From contig JACREV010000086.1 of assembly GCA_016218095.1 (NCBI GenBank), positions 1-36,488 of the forward strand: a stretch of DNA of 36,488 nt. Reading direction: 5' to 3'. Numbering within the stretch: the stretch's first letter is position 1; each line of letters opens with the position of its first letter. Positions 7,297 through 14,450 of the stretch are shown here, piece by piece. The notes below the pieces were generated by a model. It worked only from the letters and a program-made list of their open reading frames with translations, made no database searches and was not told where the DNA came from. Made by a program: the position numbers and the translations under genes. The DNA is from Deltaproteobacteria bacterium. Its GTDB lineage: Bacteria; Desulfobacterota; GWC2-55-46.

Positions 7297-8583
7297 ATGA
7301 AGAAAGACCTGAACATAAAGATACACGAGATAACGAGGGTCGAGGGGCACGGCAACATCGTCATCGACGTGAAGAAGGGGAAGATAAAGGAGCTTAAGCT
7401 CGAGATCATCGAGTCCCCGCGCTTCTTCGAGGCGATGCTCCGTGGAAGGCGCTACGACGAGGCACAGCACATAATGTCCCGCATCTGCGGCATCTGCGCC
7501 GTCAGCCACACCTCGGCCTCGCTCAAAGCCATCGAATCAGCGATGGACATAAAGATCTCGAAGCAGGCGGAGCTTCTAAGGAAGCTCGCGTTTTACGGGG
7601 AGACGCTCCAGAGCCACATACTCCACCTCTTCTTCCTCGTCCTCCCTGACCTCGCGGGCGTAGGCTCGATTGTCCCGCTCCTCACCTCGCACCCTGATAT
7701 GGCGAGGACCGGGCTCGAGCTCAAGAGGCTCGCGAACGACATCTGCGCGACCGTCGGCGGCAGGCACATACACCCCATTTCGCTCTTCCCAGGAGGTGTC
7801 GTGCACACGCCTAAGCCGCAGGAGCTCAAAAGGCTCCGGGAGGCGCTCGAAGGGTCTTTCGAGGGGTTGGAGATGATGCTTGCATTCCTTAATGATCACC
7901 CGTTCCCGGAGTTCAGCTTGAAGCGCGAGTATATCTCTTTGAAGGACAGGGGCGAGTACGGGCTCTACAACGGAAACCCGGTATCCTCCGACAGTTACGC
8001 CTTCAAGCCCGAGAGCTACACGAGGAAGATAAAGGAGTATGTGGTCTCTCACTCCGCGGCAAAGCACGCAAAGACAGAGGGCACATTCATGGTCGGGGCG
8101 CTCGCCCGCGTCAACAACAGCTACAGGCAGTTGAGCCCGAGGGCGAAGGCCGCGGCGAAGAAGGCGAAGCTCACGGTCCCCTCTTACAACCCGTTCCTCA
8201 ACAACATGGCCCAGCTCATCGAGTGCTATCATTCGACCGAAGAATCCATCTCCCTCATTGAGAAGCTCCTCCTCATGGGCCCGAAACCCGAGCCCGTGAA
8301 AAAGCCGAAGGCCTGGGGGCGCGGCTTCGGGGTAGTCGAGGCCCCGAGGGGGACTCTGTACCACGAGTACAAGATCGATAAGGACGGGCTCATCGAGAAG
8401 GCGGTCTGCATCATACCGACGGCTCAGAACCTCCGCTCCATAGAAGACGATCTGCGCGCTCTGGTGCCCGGGCTCCTCGGCAGACCCAAGGCCGAGATAG
8501 CCCGCGCGGTAGAGACGCTTGTCCGCGCATATGACCCCTGCATATCATGCTCTACGCATATCATGGACGTGGAGTTCGCGTAA
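7297..8583 (+). CDS. [NiFe] hydrogenase large subunit, group 3-like
   Basis: 428 residues from ATG 7297, chosen because GAGG lies 4 bases upstream; an earlier ATG at 7234 only adds repeat-derived sequence. The four NiFe-binding cysteines are present as RICGIC (residues ~60-65) and DPCISC near the C-terminus, followed by the conserved His of C-x-x-C-x-x-H. Only seven residues (IMDVEFA) follow that His, shorter than the roughly 15-residue tail cleaved in uptake hydrogenases, but group 3 enzymes such as Pyrococcus sulfhydrogenase also have short tails. The NiFe ligand at the first C-terminal position is Cys, not Sec, although the genome decodes Sec. Partner subunits (HyhBG, MvhD, Hdr) are missing nearby. 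Confidence 0.9.
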   Translation: MKKDLNIKIHEITRVEGHGNIVIDVKKGKIKELKLEIIESPRFFEAMLRGRRYDEAQHIMSRICGICAVSHTSASLKAIESAMDIKISKQAELLRKLAFYGETLQSHILHLFFLVLPDLAGVGSIVPLLTSHPDMARTGLELKRLANDICATVGGRHIHPISLFPGGVVHTPKPQELKRLREALEGSFEGLEMMLAFLNDHPFPEFSLKREYISLKDRGEYGLYNGNPVSSDSYAFKPESYTRKIKEYVVSHSAAKHAKTEGTFMVGALARVNNSYRQLSPRAKAAAKKAKLTVPSYNPFLNNMAQLIECYHSTEESISLIEKLLLMGPKPEPVKKPKAWGRGFGVVEAPRGTLYHEYKIDKDGLIEKAVCIIPTAQNLRSIEDDLRALVPGLLGRPKAEIARAVETLVRAYDPCISCSTHIMDVEFA

Positions 8584-8620
8584 ACGCCGGCGCCCCTTTC
8601 ATCGATGAGGCGCTGGCGTT
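8583..8620 (+). terminator. hairpin immediately after hydrogenase large subunit
   Basis: AACGCCGGCGCC and GGCGCTGGCGTT pair at 11 of 12 positions around a 14-base loop, starting at the stop codon. There is no T-tract, so it may be a weak terminator or an RNA-stabilising end. Confidence 0.45.
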
Positions 8621-8681
8621 CAATCCCCCAAAGCCCTTGTAAATTCCCTTTTTGTGTAGTATATTTCAGTCTCAAGCCTAT

Positions 8682-8702
8682 GCAGGCCGCTTAACGGCCT
8701 GC
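8682..8702 (+). other. perfect hairpin upstream of the GGDEF gene
   Basis: GCAGGCCG-cttaa-CGGCCTGC forms an 8-bp stem with a 5-base loop, 38 bases before the ATG of the diguanylate cyclase gene. It lacks a T-tract. It could end upstream transcription poorly or form a leader structure. Confidence 0.4.
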
Positions 8703-8740
8703 CTTCTCAAAAACCGGTTTCAGGCTCCCGTTCAACTCCG

Positions 8741-9838
8741 ATGCAAATAAATATAGCCCCGAAATACATACTGGATAAGACCCTCGAGCGGAAGAAAAAG
8801 GACGCCTACAGGCCGGAGTACATAGACCTGAAGGCGATGCTCAAGGAAATACTGACGCTCGCCAACAGGTTCGTCCCGTCTGAGTCCGGTTCGATACTCC
8901 TCGACGACCCCATACTCAACCAGAACAGGCAGAAGGCCGGGGTCCTCCACTTTGTCGCATGCTTCGGCAAGGGCTCGTCCGCTCTCATGGAGACTATACT
9001 CCCGGTAAAGATAGGCATAGCCGGGAGGACCTATTCCTCGGGAAGGGTCTACATAAGCAAGAAAGCCCGGGAGGACAAGCACTTCTTCCCGGCGATGGAC
9101 CAGAAGACGAAGTTCGTGACCAAGTCCATAGTCTGCGCCCCCATAAGGATAAAGGGGGCGACCATCGGCGTAATAGAGCTCATAAACAGGGTCGACCGCA
9201 TAAACTACGACCAGACCGACCTGAACCTCTTGAAGATCTTCGCCGAGTACACATCGACCCTCATCCAGAACCTTCTTGACGCGAGACGCTTCGGCGAGCT
9301 CTCCATCAGGGACAACCTGACCGGCCTATACAACGACAGGTACTTCTACGACAGGCTCACAAAAGACATCTCCAGGGCACTTAAAAAGAGGTCTGATCTC
9401 AGCCTCCTCTTCCTCGACCTTGACAGGTTCAAGGAGGTGAACGACTCCCATGGGCACTTGGCCGGCAGCCGCGTGCTCGTCGAGGTCGGCGCCCTGATAT
9501 TCGAGTCCGTCTTCAGGTTAAGGACCGCTACGGCCGCGAGGTACGGCGGGGACGAATTCGTGGTGATACTCCCCGGGCTCGACGCCGGGGCCGCGGGAGA
9601 GGTAGCCGAGAGGCTCCGTGAAACGATTGAAAAGTCCACTTTCCTGAAGACCAGGTTCCACGGCGGGAGAGCCATAAAACTCAAGGGGCACATAACGTGC
9701 TCCATAGGGGTATCCACTTTGAAGTCCTGCCCCACGGGCCAGATGAGGGATGTCCGCGAGTCCATCATAAAAAAGGCCGATTCAGCCATGTATCGCTCGA
9801 AAGAGTCAGGCAAGAACAGGGTCACCATTTCGGACTGA
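8741..9838 (+). CDS. GAF-GGDEF protein, probable diguanylate cyclase
   Basis: 365 residues, soluble. Residues about 25-185 look like a GAF sensor domain (conserved GIAGRTYSSGRVY and IGVIELINR). Residues about 195-362 form a GGDEF domain with the start motif DNLTGLYNDRYF, the metal-binding LDLDRFKEVND and an intact RYGGDEF at about 266-272, so c-di-GMP synthesis is expected. The allosteric I-site RxxD, normally five residues before GGDEF, is not visible (the region reads RTATAARYGGDEF), suggesting weak product inhibition. The ligand of the GAF domain is unknown. The ATG has no strong ribosome-binding site. Confidence 0.88.
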   Translation: MQINIAPKYILDKTLERKKKDAYRPEYIDLKAMLKEILTLANRFVPSESGSILLDDPILNQNRQKAGVLHFVACFGKGSSALMETILPVKIGIAGRTYSSGRVYISKKAREDKHFFPAMDQKTKFVTKSIVCAPIRIKGATIGVIELINRVDRINYDQTDLNLLKIFAEYTSTLIQNLLDARRFGELSIRDNLTGLYNDRYFYDRLTKDISRALKKRSDLSLLFLDLDRFKEVNDSHGHLAGSRVLVEVGALIFESVFRLRTATAARYGGDEFVVILPGLDAGAAGEVAERLRETIEKSTFLKTRFHGGRAIKLKGHITCSIGVSTLKSCPTGQMRDVRESIIKKADSAMYRSKESGKNRVTISD

Positions 9839-9930
9839 TTCGGTCCCCCTTCGCCGTCTCCCGCCCCTGCCGCCCTCATAACTATTTGATTTTATTTGAT
9901 ATTTTGTCCATCCCCCGCACCCGCCCCATC

Positions 9931-9959
9931 TTGACACTTCAAAACCCGAGGACTATAAT
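9931..9959 (+). promoter_or_regulatory. consensus sigma-70 promoter for hsp20
   Basis: TTGACA (9931-9936), a 17-base spacer and TATAAT (9954-9959) match the bacterial housekeeping consensus exactly. Transcription would begin near 9966, about 57 bases before the Hsp20 ATG. No CIRCE element is seen. Confidence 0.85.
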
Positions 9960-10009
9960 AATTTTAGGGTCAGACGGATCATGAGATGAAGGTGGAGGAT
10001 TGACTGAAC

Positions 10010-10018
10010 GGAGGTGAT
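10010..10018 (+). promoter_or_regulatory. full-length Shine-Dalgarno of hsp20
   Basis: GGAGGTGAT is complementary to the whole anti-Shine-Dalgarno tail of 16S rRNA and lies 4 bases before ATG 10023. It fixes that ATG as the start rather than the GTG inside the site (10014). Confidence 0.75.
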
Positions 10019-10022
10019 ATGT

Positions 10023-10502
10023 ATGTTCGAGCTGAAGAAATGGGATCCTTTCAAGGAGCTTTCAAGCATCCAGAGAGACATGGATGACCTCTTCAGAAGG
10101 GTCTTCGGCGGCTTGACGCCCAGTATCCTGAGGAGAGAGGCGTTCAGGGGCGAGTGGTATCCGGCGATCGACTGCTACATGAAGAATACCCAGTTCATAG
10201 TGCACGCGGACCTGCCGGGCGTAAACCCTAAGGACGTCGATATCTCGATTGCGGGTAATGTGCTCACCATCCGCGGCGAGAGGAAGTCCGACGTCGAAGA
10301 GAAGAAAGAGGGGTATCTCTTCCACGAGACCTCTTTCGGGACGTTCGAGAGGGTGCTGACGCTGCCGGAGGGCGTAGACGCCTCCAAGGTGAAGGCCACC
10401 TACAGGAACGGCGTCCTTGAGTTGACCATGCCCGCAAAGGCCGAGGCGCTTCCGAAGAAGGTGACGATCGAGATCGAGGCTGAGACAAAGAAGGCCGCCT
10501 GA
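10023..10502 (+). CDS. Hsp20/alpha-crystallin small heat shock protein
   Basis: 159 residues from ATG 10023. The N-terminal arm (KKWDPFKELSSIQRDMDDLFRRVF) is typical of bacterial Hsp20s, and the alpha-crystallin domain spans about 48-140 with ADLPGVNPKDVDI, GERKS and the signature TYRNGVLELTMPA. Such proteins bind unfolding clients in the cytoplasm without ATP. The C-terminal extension is short and lysine-rich; the usual I-x-I motif may be IEIEAE. The gene is monocistronic, with a consensus promoter, a perfect Shine-Dalgarno and a strong terminator, implying high expression. Confidence 0.92.
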   Translation: MFELKKWDPFKELSSIQRDMDDLFRRVFGGLTPSILRREAFRGEWYPAIDCYMKNTQFIVHADLPGVNPKDVDISIAGNVLTIRGERKSDVEEKKEGYLFHETSFGTFERVLTLPEGVDASKVKATYRNGVLELTMPAKAEALPKKVTIEIEAETKKAA

Positions 10503-10546
10503 CCTGAATAGCAAAACCGAAAGGCCACCTCATCTCGTAAAGTGAA

Positions 10547-10577
10547 AAAACCCTGCAATGGAGCTTGCGGGGTTTTT
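10547..10577 (+). terminator. rho-independent terminator of hsp20
   Basis: AAAACCCTGCAA and TTGCGGGGTTTT pair over 12 bp (one T-G wobble) around a 6-base loop and end in a T-run at 10573-10577. It lies 45 bases after the stop. Confidence 0.85.
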
Positions 10578-10613
10578 GTTTACATTTCTTAATCTTTTAG
10601 ATTTTAATACTCT

Positions 10614-10642
10614 TTGACAATTAACCTATTTTAGGTTATCTT
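10614..10642 (+). promoter_or_regulatory. promoter of the methyltransferase gene with embedded C-protein operator
   Basis: TTGACA (10614-10619), a 17-base spacer and TATCTT (10637-10642) form a promoter. The inverted repeat TAACCT-atttt-AGGTTA (10622-10638) fills the spacer and touches the -10, a position expected to repress. The -10 ends only 6 bases before the ATG, so the transcript is probably leaderless. The same half-site and 5-base spacing recur at the regulator promoter (12233-12249). Confidence 0.7.
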
Positions 10643-10648
10643 CTTCAT

Positions 10649-11410
10649 ATGAAACAAACCCCATTACCTTTTACCGCAGAAAAGAATTCCAAAAAACGCA
10701 TACAAGGTGGCGAAGCCACTACAAATGTACTGCTTTCAGCTTATACTGGAAGCAACGCAGATATATTTCCACATATATTATCATTGCATGTCCCTGCCGG
10801 TGCTCATATCGCTGATGTCACCTACGGCAGAGGAGTTTTCTGGCGCAATGTAAATTTGTCCAAATATGTACTCTACCCAACTGACATCTCACACGGCATT
10901 GATTGCCGTGCGTTGCCTTACAATGATGCTTCGCTTGATGTGGTCGTGCTTGACCCACCCTACATGGAAGGATTATTTCGTAATCAAATCCAGCATAAAG
11001 CTGGCGGAGGTTCTCATTCTGCTTTCCGCAATTATTACAGCAACGGCGATGAAGTTTCTTCGGGCGCAAAGTGGCACGCGGCAGTAACCGATTTATATTT
11101 CAAGGCAGGCTCAGAAGCTTACCGTGTTCTAAAGGATAATGGAGTTTTGATAGTTAAATGTCAGGATGAAGTTAGCGCAAATCGCCAATGCCTTACCCAT
11201 GTCGAGATTATTAACGAATATGAAAAAAATGGGTTCTATACTAAAGACCTATTTATCGTAGTACGCACAAACAGGCCTGTTATCACACGCTTAAAAAAAC
11301 AAGTACACGCAAGAAAAAACCACAGCTATTTTTTGGTTTTTATAAAGCTTTCGGTAGGGAAAAGTAGTTCTCGCTTCCGTTCGCGCACAAACTCTTCTAA
11401 AAGCAGATAA
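10649..11410 (+). CDS. type II DNA methyltransferase (N4-cytosine/N6-adenine)
   Basis: 253 residues. Motif I is ADVTYGRGVFW (~50-60) and the catalytic motif IV is VLDPPYMEG (~100-108), the order I before IV seen in amino-methyltransferases. KDNGVLIVKCQDEV (~160-175) fits motifs further on. D-P-P-Y occurs in both N6-adenine and N4-cytosine enzymes, so the base and recognition site stay open. It protects host DNA from the nuclease encoded convergently: the last 85 bases (11326-11410) overlap the 3' end of that gene on the other strand. Base composition is clearly more AT-rich than the flanking hsp20 and DUF488 genes, a sign of transfer. Confidence 0.85.
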   Translation: MKQTPLPFTAEKNSKKRIQGGEATTNVLLSAYTGSNADIFPHILSLHVPAGAHIADVTYGRGVFWRNVNLSKYVLYPTDISHGIDCRALPYNDASLDVVVLDPPYMEGLFRNQIQHKAGGGSHSAFRNYYSNGDEVSSGAKWHAAVTDLYFKAGSEAYRVLKDNGVLIVKCQDEVSANRQCLTHVEIINEYEKNGFYTKDLFIVVRTNRPVITRLKKQVHARKNHSYFLVFIKLSVGKSSSRFRSRTNSSKSR

Positions 11411-11967
11411 GGGTCCTCATGATATGGGGGTTTTGGAGGCCATGTTACATCCATTAGCGTTGCAAGTAAATATTGCCGCTGCTCATATGTATAGCCTTTC
11501 CAAGAACTACGGGGAAGGTTTTCATTTTTAGCAAATACAAATCTCCATTTTTCCTCGAATGCAAAAAGATTAATTGCAAGCAAATCAAACTCGCCTGCTA
11601 CGAGACAAGTCGTTTCCAGTTTTTCACCATTTGGCAAGCAAACAACGCGCCTGTCACTTGCATCCACCTGTGTTTTCCCATACCACGTACCATCATCCAG
11701 TTTTCGAATAGTATTCGTTTGCAATGATTTAACCTCTATGACTATGTCAACCCCCTTATATACGATATGTCTGTCACCTTTACGCTTACGGTCATGATCG
11801 TCGGCTTTGCCGATTTTAGATATTCCTTCATGCCCAAGAAACATATCATGGAACTTTTTTTCGGCCACATATCCTAACAACATACCTCTGAGACTCGGAT
11901 TGTTTTCAACAATAGATGTCAGCTCACGAGCTGTTATCTGCCACTTATTCAATATTGTTTTTGGCAC
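11326..11967 (-). CDS. type II restriction endonuclease, PD-(D/E)xK-like
   Basis: 213 residues from GTG 11967, chosen because GAGGAT lies 4 bases upstream; a TTG at 11979 is inside that site. The putative catalytic core is GVDIVIEVKS (~70-80): Asp, then Glu-x-Lys three residues on, as in PD-(D/E)xK nucleases. I do not recognise the specificity; assignment rests on this motif and on its place between a methyltransferase and a C-protein gene. Its start overlaps the regulator gene by 23 bases, so the two are probably translationally coupled and R is made after C. The 3' end overlaps the convergent methyltransferase gene. Confidence 0.75.
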   Translation of the reverse strand: MPKTILNKWQITARELTSIVENNPSLRGMLLGYVAEKKFHDMFLGHEGISKIGKADDHDRKRKGDRHIVYKGVDIVIEVKSLQTNTIRKLDDGTWYGKTQVDASDRRVVCLPNGEKLETTCLVAGEFDLLAINLFAFEEKWRFVFAKNENLPRSSWKGYTYEQRQYLLATLMDVTWPPKPPYHEDPYLLLEEFVRERKRELLFPTESFIKTKK

Positions 11968-12202
11968 AATGATCCTCAAGTTCTTTTAAAATTTTATATG
12001 GTTCCAAGCCCAGCGCCTTTGCAACTTCTAGAAATTCCACTATATCAAGCCTACGCTCACCACGCTCATATTTGGAAACATACGACTGAGGTCTCCCAAG
12101 CCGCATAGCCACATCAGCCTGTGCTAAACCTTTCTTTTTTCGGGCTTCAACCAAACGAGTTCTAAACAAGTTATAAGTATCTGAAAATATAGATTTGCTC
12201 AT
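11945..12202 (-). CDS. restriction-modification controller (C) protein, XRE-type HTH
   Basis: 85 residues from ATG 12202. A helix-turn-helix of the XRE/Cro type spans about 14-68 (ARKKKGLAQADVAMRLG, then PQSYVSKYERGERR as recognition region), and the whole protein is little more than that domain, as in C proteins of type II systems. These bind inverted repeats to delay nuclease expression on entry to a new host. The TATAAT -10 (12217-12212) ends 9 bases before the ATG, so the message is probably leaderless, as known for several C genes. An upstream GTG at 12211 is unlikely as a start. A 35-base palindrome immediately upstream is the likely operator. Confidence 0.85.
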   Translation of the reverse strand: MSKSIFSDTYNLFRTRLVEARKKKGLAQADVAMRLGRPQSYVSKYERGERRLDIVEFLEVAKALGLEPYKILKELEDHCAKNNIE

Positions 12203-12211
12203 TGGACCCAC

Positions 12212-12258
12212 ATTATAAAACCCAAAACAGAATAACCCAAATCGGGTTATTCTGTTTT
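12212..12258 (-). promoter_or_regulatory. C-R promoter and operator palindrome
   Basis: The -10 TATAAT is at 12217-12212; the matching -35 position (12240-12235) reads TTGGGT, weak enough to need activation. It overlaps a perfect palindrome with 15-base arms (12224-12238 and 12244-12258) and a 5-base centre. The core TAACCC-n5-GGGTTA (12233-12249) matches the operator in the methyltransferase promoter. Confidence 0.75.
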
Positions 12259-12311
12259 ACAAATAGAGTTGTTATTTCAGATTTTTTACTAAGAAAAAAC
12301 AAGAAAGATTT

Positions 12312-12656
12312 TTAAAGCATCTCCTTAAGGAGTTTCCTGTGGCATGGTTCATTTTCTTTGCAGGTGCAAAGGAGTGTCACATCCTTACGGGCGGTCTTGA
12401 CGATCGATTTGAGTTCGGCAAGGAGCTCCCTTTTGCGTGGGTCTTTCTTGAATTCTTCCTTGTATGCGCGGGTAAACTCCGTCCACTCCATCTCTCCGGC
12501 CTTCCATTTCTTAATGAGCGCGGCCTGCGGCCCGAGGTCTTTTATCCACAGGTCCTGCGCCTCTTTCCTGACGCCCCTCGGCCAGTACCTCGTCACGAGC
12601 ACTCGTACGCCGTCCTTTTCATCCGGCTCGCTGTAGACGGACTTTGTCTTGACCAT
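12312..12656 (-). CDS. DUF488 family protein
   Basis: 114 residues, YeaO-like DUF488. Visible family motifs are VLVTRYWPRGVRKE (~19-32), DLWIKDLGP, the W-x-x-F-x-x-x-Y-x-x-E stretch around 57-67, and a C-terminal VTLLCTCKENEPCHR with three cysteines and a histidine that could bind metal. No enzymatic function is established. The composition is again that of the host, so the restriction-modification island ends between 12259 and 12312. It is separated from the upstream DsrE gene by a strong terminator. Confidence 0.85.
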   Translation of the reverse strand: MVKTKSVYSEPDEKDGVRVLVTRYWPRGVRKEAQDLWIKDLGPQAALIKKWKAGEMEWTEFTRAYKEEFKKDPRKRELLAELKSIVKTARKDVTLLCTCKENEPCHRKLLKEML

Positions 12657-12674
12657 GACCGCCTCCGTAAAATA

Positions 12675-12699
12675 AAGCGGCCCCCGGAGGGGGCCGCTT
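12675..12699 (-). terminator. rho-independent terminator after the DsrE gene
   Basis: Perfect 11-bp arms AAGCGGCCCCC/GGGGGCCGCTT around a 3-base loop. On the minus strand it is followed by TTTATTTTA, so it ends the hemerythrin-DsrE transcript. Confidence 0.85.
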
Positions 12700-12718
12700 G
12701 CGGCTGATTAGAAGCAGC

Positions 12719-13141
12719 CTAGATGTATAGGACCTGCTCCGCGTCCTTCACAAGGTTCAGAAAGTATACGAGCCCCATGGACATGTCCACGTGCTCGATG
12801 AGCTCGTCACGCGCGATGTTGAGGACGGCCATCGAGCCGGTGCAGGCGTAGATCTTGAGCCTTCCGAACCGCTTGGCCGTCTCTATCATCTCGCTTATGG
12901 AGTCAAGGGTCCCGCGCTTAAGGTTCCTCTCTATCTCCTCCTTGAAGAATACCGGCTCCCCTTCTATTACGACCTTGTCCGTGTTCCCCTTGACAAGCCT
13001 TTTAAGCGCCCCGTAGCTGAAGAATATATGGACTTCGTAACCGGTGGCGAGGGCGACGTTCGTTATCGACATCGCCTGATAGACCCTGTCATAGGAGCCG
13101 GAGTGGAGGAATATGCAGTACCTCTTTTCCTTACCTGACAT
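12719..13141 (-). CDS. DsrE/DsrF-like family protein
   Basis: 140 residues, with the DsrE fold's opening pattern (YCIFLHSGSYDRVYQAMSITNVALATGYEVHIFF is seen as a strand, P-loop-like turn and helix) and a conserved YACTGSM (~97-103) whose Cys is at the usual sulfur-carrier position. DsrE-like proteins move or bind sulfane sulfur, but this branch is not biochemically defined. The ATG lies within the end of the hemerythrin gene (11-base overlap), showing co-translation. It is the last gene before the terminator. Confidence 0.78.
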   Translation of the reverse strand: MSGKEKRYCIFLHSGSYDRVYQAMSITNVALATGYEVHIFFSYGALKRLVKGNTDKVVIEGEPVFFKEEIERNLKRGTLDSISEMIETAKRFGRLKIYACTGSMAVLNIARDELIEHVDMSMGLVYFLNLVKDAEQVLYI

Positions 13142-13625
13142 AGGTCTTCCTTATGGTCTCCGCCCACTCCAGGAGCGGCACGCCGGCCTTTCTCGCGTCC
13201 GCGAACTTGTCCGCGAGGTTGTCCATCTCCTTCTGGTTGAAGCGCTCGGAGAGTATCGCGAGCCCGTCGCAGTTGCTTACGTGTATGAGGAGCTGCATCG
13301 CGGCCTGTGAGGCGTCCTCCGACTCCTTGTCGTTCAGCGTGTCCTTGGCGAGCAAACCCGCGCAGACCTTGGCGGTGCCTACGACATTGTCGTGCTCGCG
13401 GATGAGCTGGTCGACGTACTCCCCGAGGAATTTGCGGAGCGCGGGGTAGAGGACCTCTTCCTCGTACCTGAAGTGCGGGCCGACCATGGTGTTCAGCTCT
13501 CCGAGTATCTCTCTCGCCTTTTTTACATCCTTGGCACGGAGGGCCTCGGTTATGGAGAGTATGCCGTCGCGCACCTTCCTGTGGTCTTCCCTGAACTCTG
13601 CTATGGGGTCCATCTTTGAAGACAT
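13131..13625 (-). CDS. hemerythrin-like domain protein
   Basis: 164 residues from ATG 13625, fixed by AGGAGGAT 6 bases upstream; the frame continues further upstream without conservation. The HHE pattern is visible: FREDHRKVRDGI (~10-20), HFRYEEEVLYP (~52-62), IREHDNVV (~77-84) and HVSNCDG (~118-124), giving the His and Glu ligands of a di-iron site. Such proteins bind O2 or NO, or sense iron and redox state. It is coupled to DsrE, and sits downstream of the cytochrome b genes. A possible promoter (TTGACT-N17-TAATCA) lies around 13665-13695 on this strand, but its -10 is poor. Confidence 0.82.
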   Translation of the reverse strand: MSSKMDPIAEFREDHRKVRDGILSITEALRAKDVKKAREILGELNTMVGPHFRYEEEVLYPALRKFLGEYVDQLIREHDNVVGTAKVCAGLLAKDTLNDKESEDASQAAMQLLIHVSNCDGLAILSERFNQKEMDNLADKFADARKAGVPLLEWAETIRKTYVR

Positions 13626-13748
13626 GGCTTGATCCTCCTTTATGCAAATATGTGTTTTTCGACTTCCATATTTAATGATTACACGGGACATGGAGAAAAG
13701 TCAAATTGTACGGAGCGGGATGCAGGGAGGGAGAGGGCTTGCGGTCTT

Positions 13749-14450
13749 TCAGGGCTCGGAGTTGCGCCTTCCGAGCTCCTTTATCTCGTCCTCGTCGAAG
13801 AACTTGTTCCCGCTTATCATGCTGGAGACAAGCCCGCGTCTCTCGAAAATATCGTGGAGGGCGAGCGCGGCGAAATGCGAGACTACGAACCCTATGATGA
13901 CGACGGCGCCGATGACGTGGACCACGAGGAGCCACTCGGGCCCGTGGGCCTCGTCGTGAGCGCTCGTTCCTAGGCCGTTAGCGAGCGCGACGCTCCCTTC
14001 GCCCTCCACGTGGAGGAGGAACATCGCCATGCCGCTTATCGCCTGGGTCGTCATGGCGAGAAATAGGACCGTGTCGTAGATGCCTGCGAGCGGGTTGTGA
14101 CTGAAGTAGAGCGGGGCCTTGCCCTTGAAGCCCGAGAGGTAGTATTTGACGGTAGCGGCCCCGAGCGCCCACTGCGCTTTCGTATGGGGGATGGTGTCCC
14201 TCCAGAGGGACTCGGGGGGACCTATGAAGAGGTATAAGAGCCGTGAGGCGGCCCCGATGGCGAATACGACGCCGATTGCGCCGTGGAGGTCGATGACCGC
14301 GTCCTCACCGGCCTCCGGGAGGCCGAGGAAGGCAGCGGAAAAGATCAAAGCGCCGAGCGGGATCAAGAGGAGGACCGTGCCGGCGACTACCCAGTGTATG
14401 ATCCTCTGGTTCCTGGACCAGACCCGGAGCGGGCGGAACGCACCGCTCAT
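13749..14450 (-). CDS. cytochrome b561-like membrane protein
   Basis: 233 residues from ATG 14450; that ATG overlaps the stop of the upstream gene as ATGA. Four to five membrane helices carry histidines at the places expected for two b-hemes: QRIIHW (~16-20), VIDLHGAIGV (helix 2) and HVIGAVVIIGFVVSHFAALALHD (last helix). This is the pattern of diheme b subunits of Ni,Fe-hydrogenase I and related b561 proteins, which exchange electrons with quinone. No hydrogenase of the membrane type is adjacent, so its partner is unknown; the 4-helix protein next to it is the best candidate. Confidence 0.8.
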   Translation of the reverse strand: MSGAFRPLRVWSRNQRIIHWVVAGTVLLLIPLGALIFSAAFLGLPEAGEDAVIDLHGAIGVVFAIGAASRLLYLFIGPPESLWRDTIPHTKAQWALGAATVKYYLSGFKGKAPLYFSHNPLAGIYDTVLFLAMTTQAISGMAMFLLHVEGEGSVALANGLGTSAHDEAHGPEWLLVVHVIGAVVIIGFVVSHFAALALHDIFERRGLVSSMISGNKFFDEDEIKELGRRNSEP

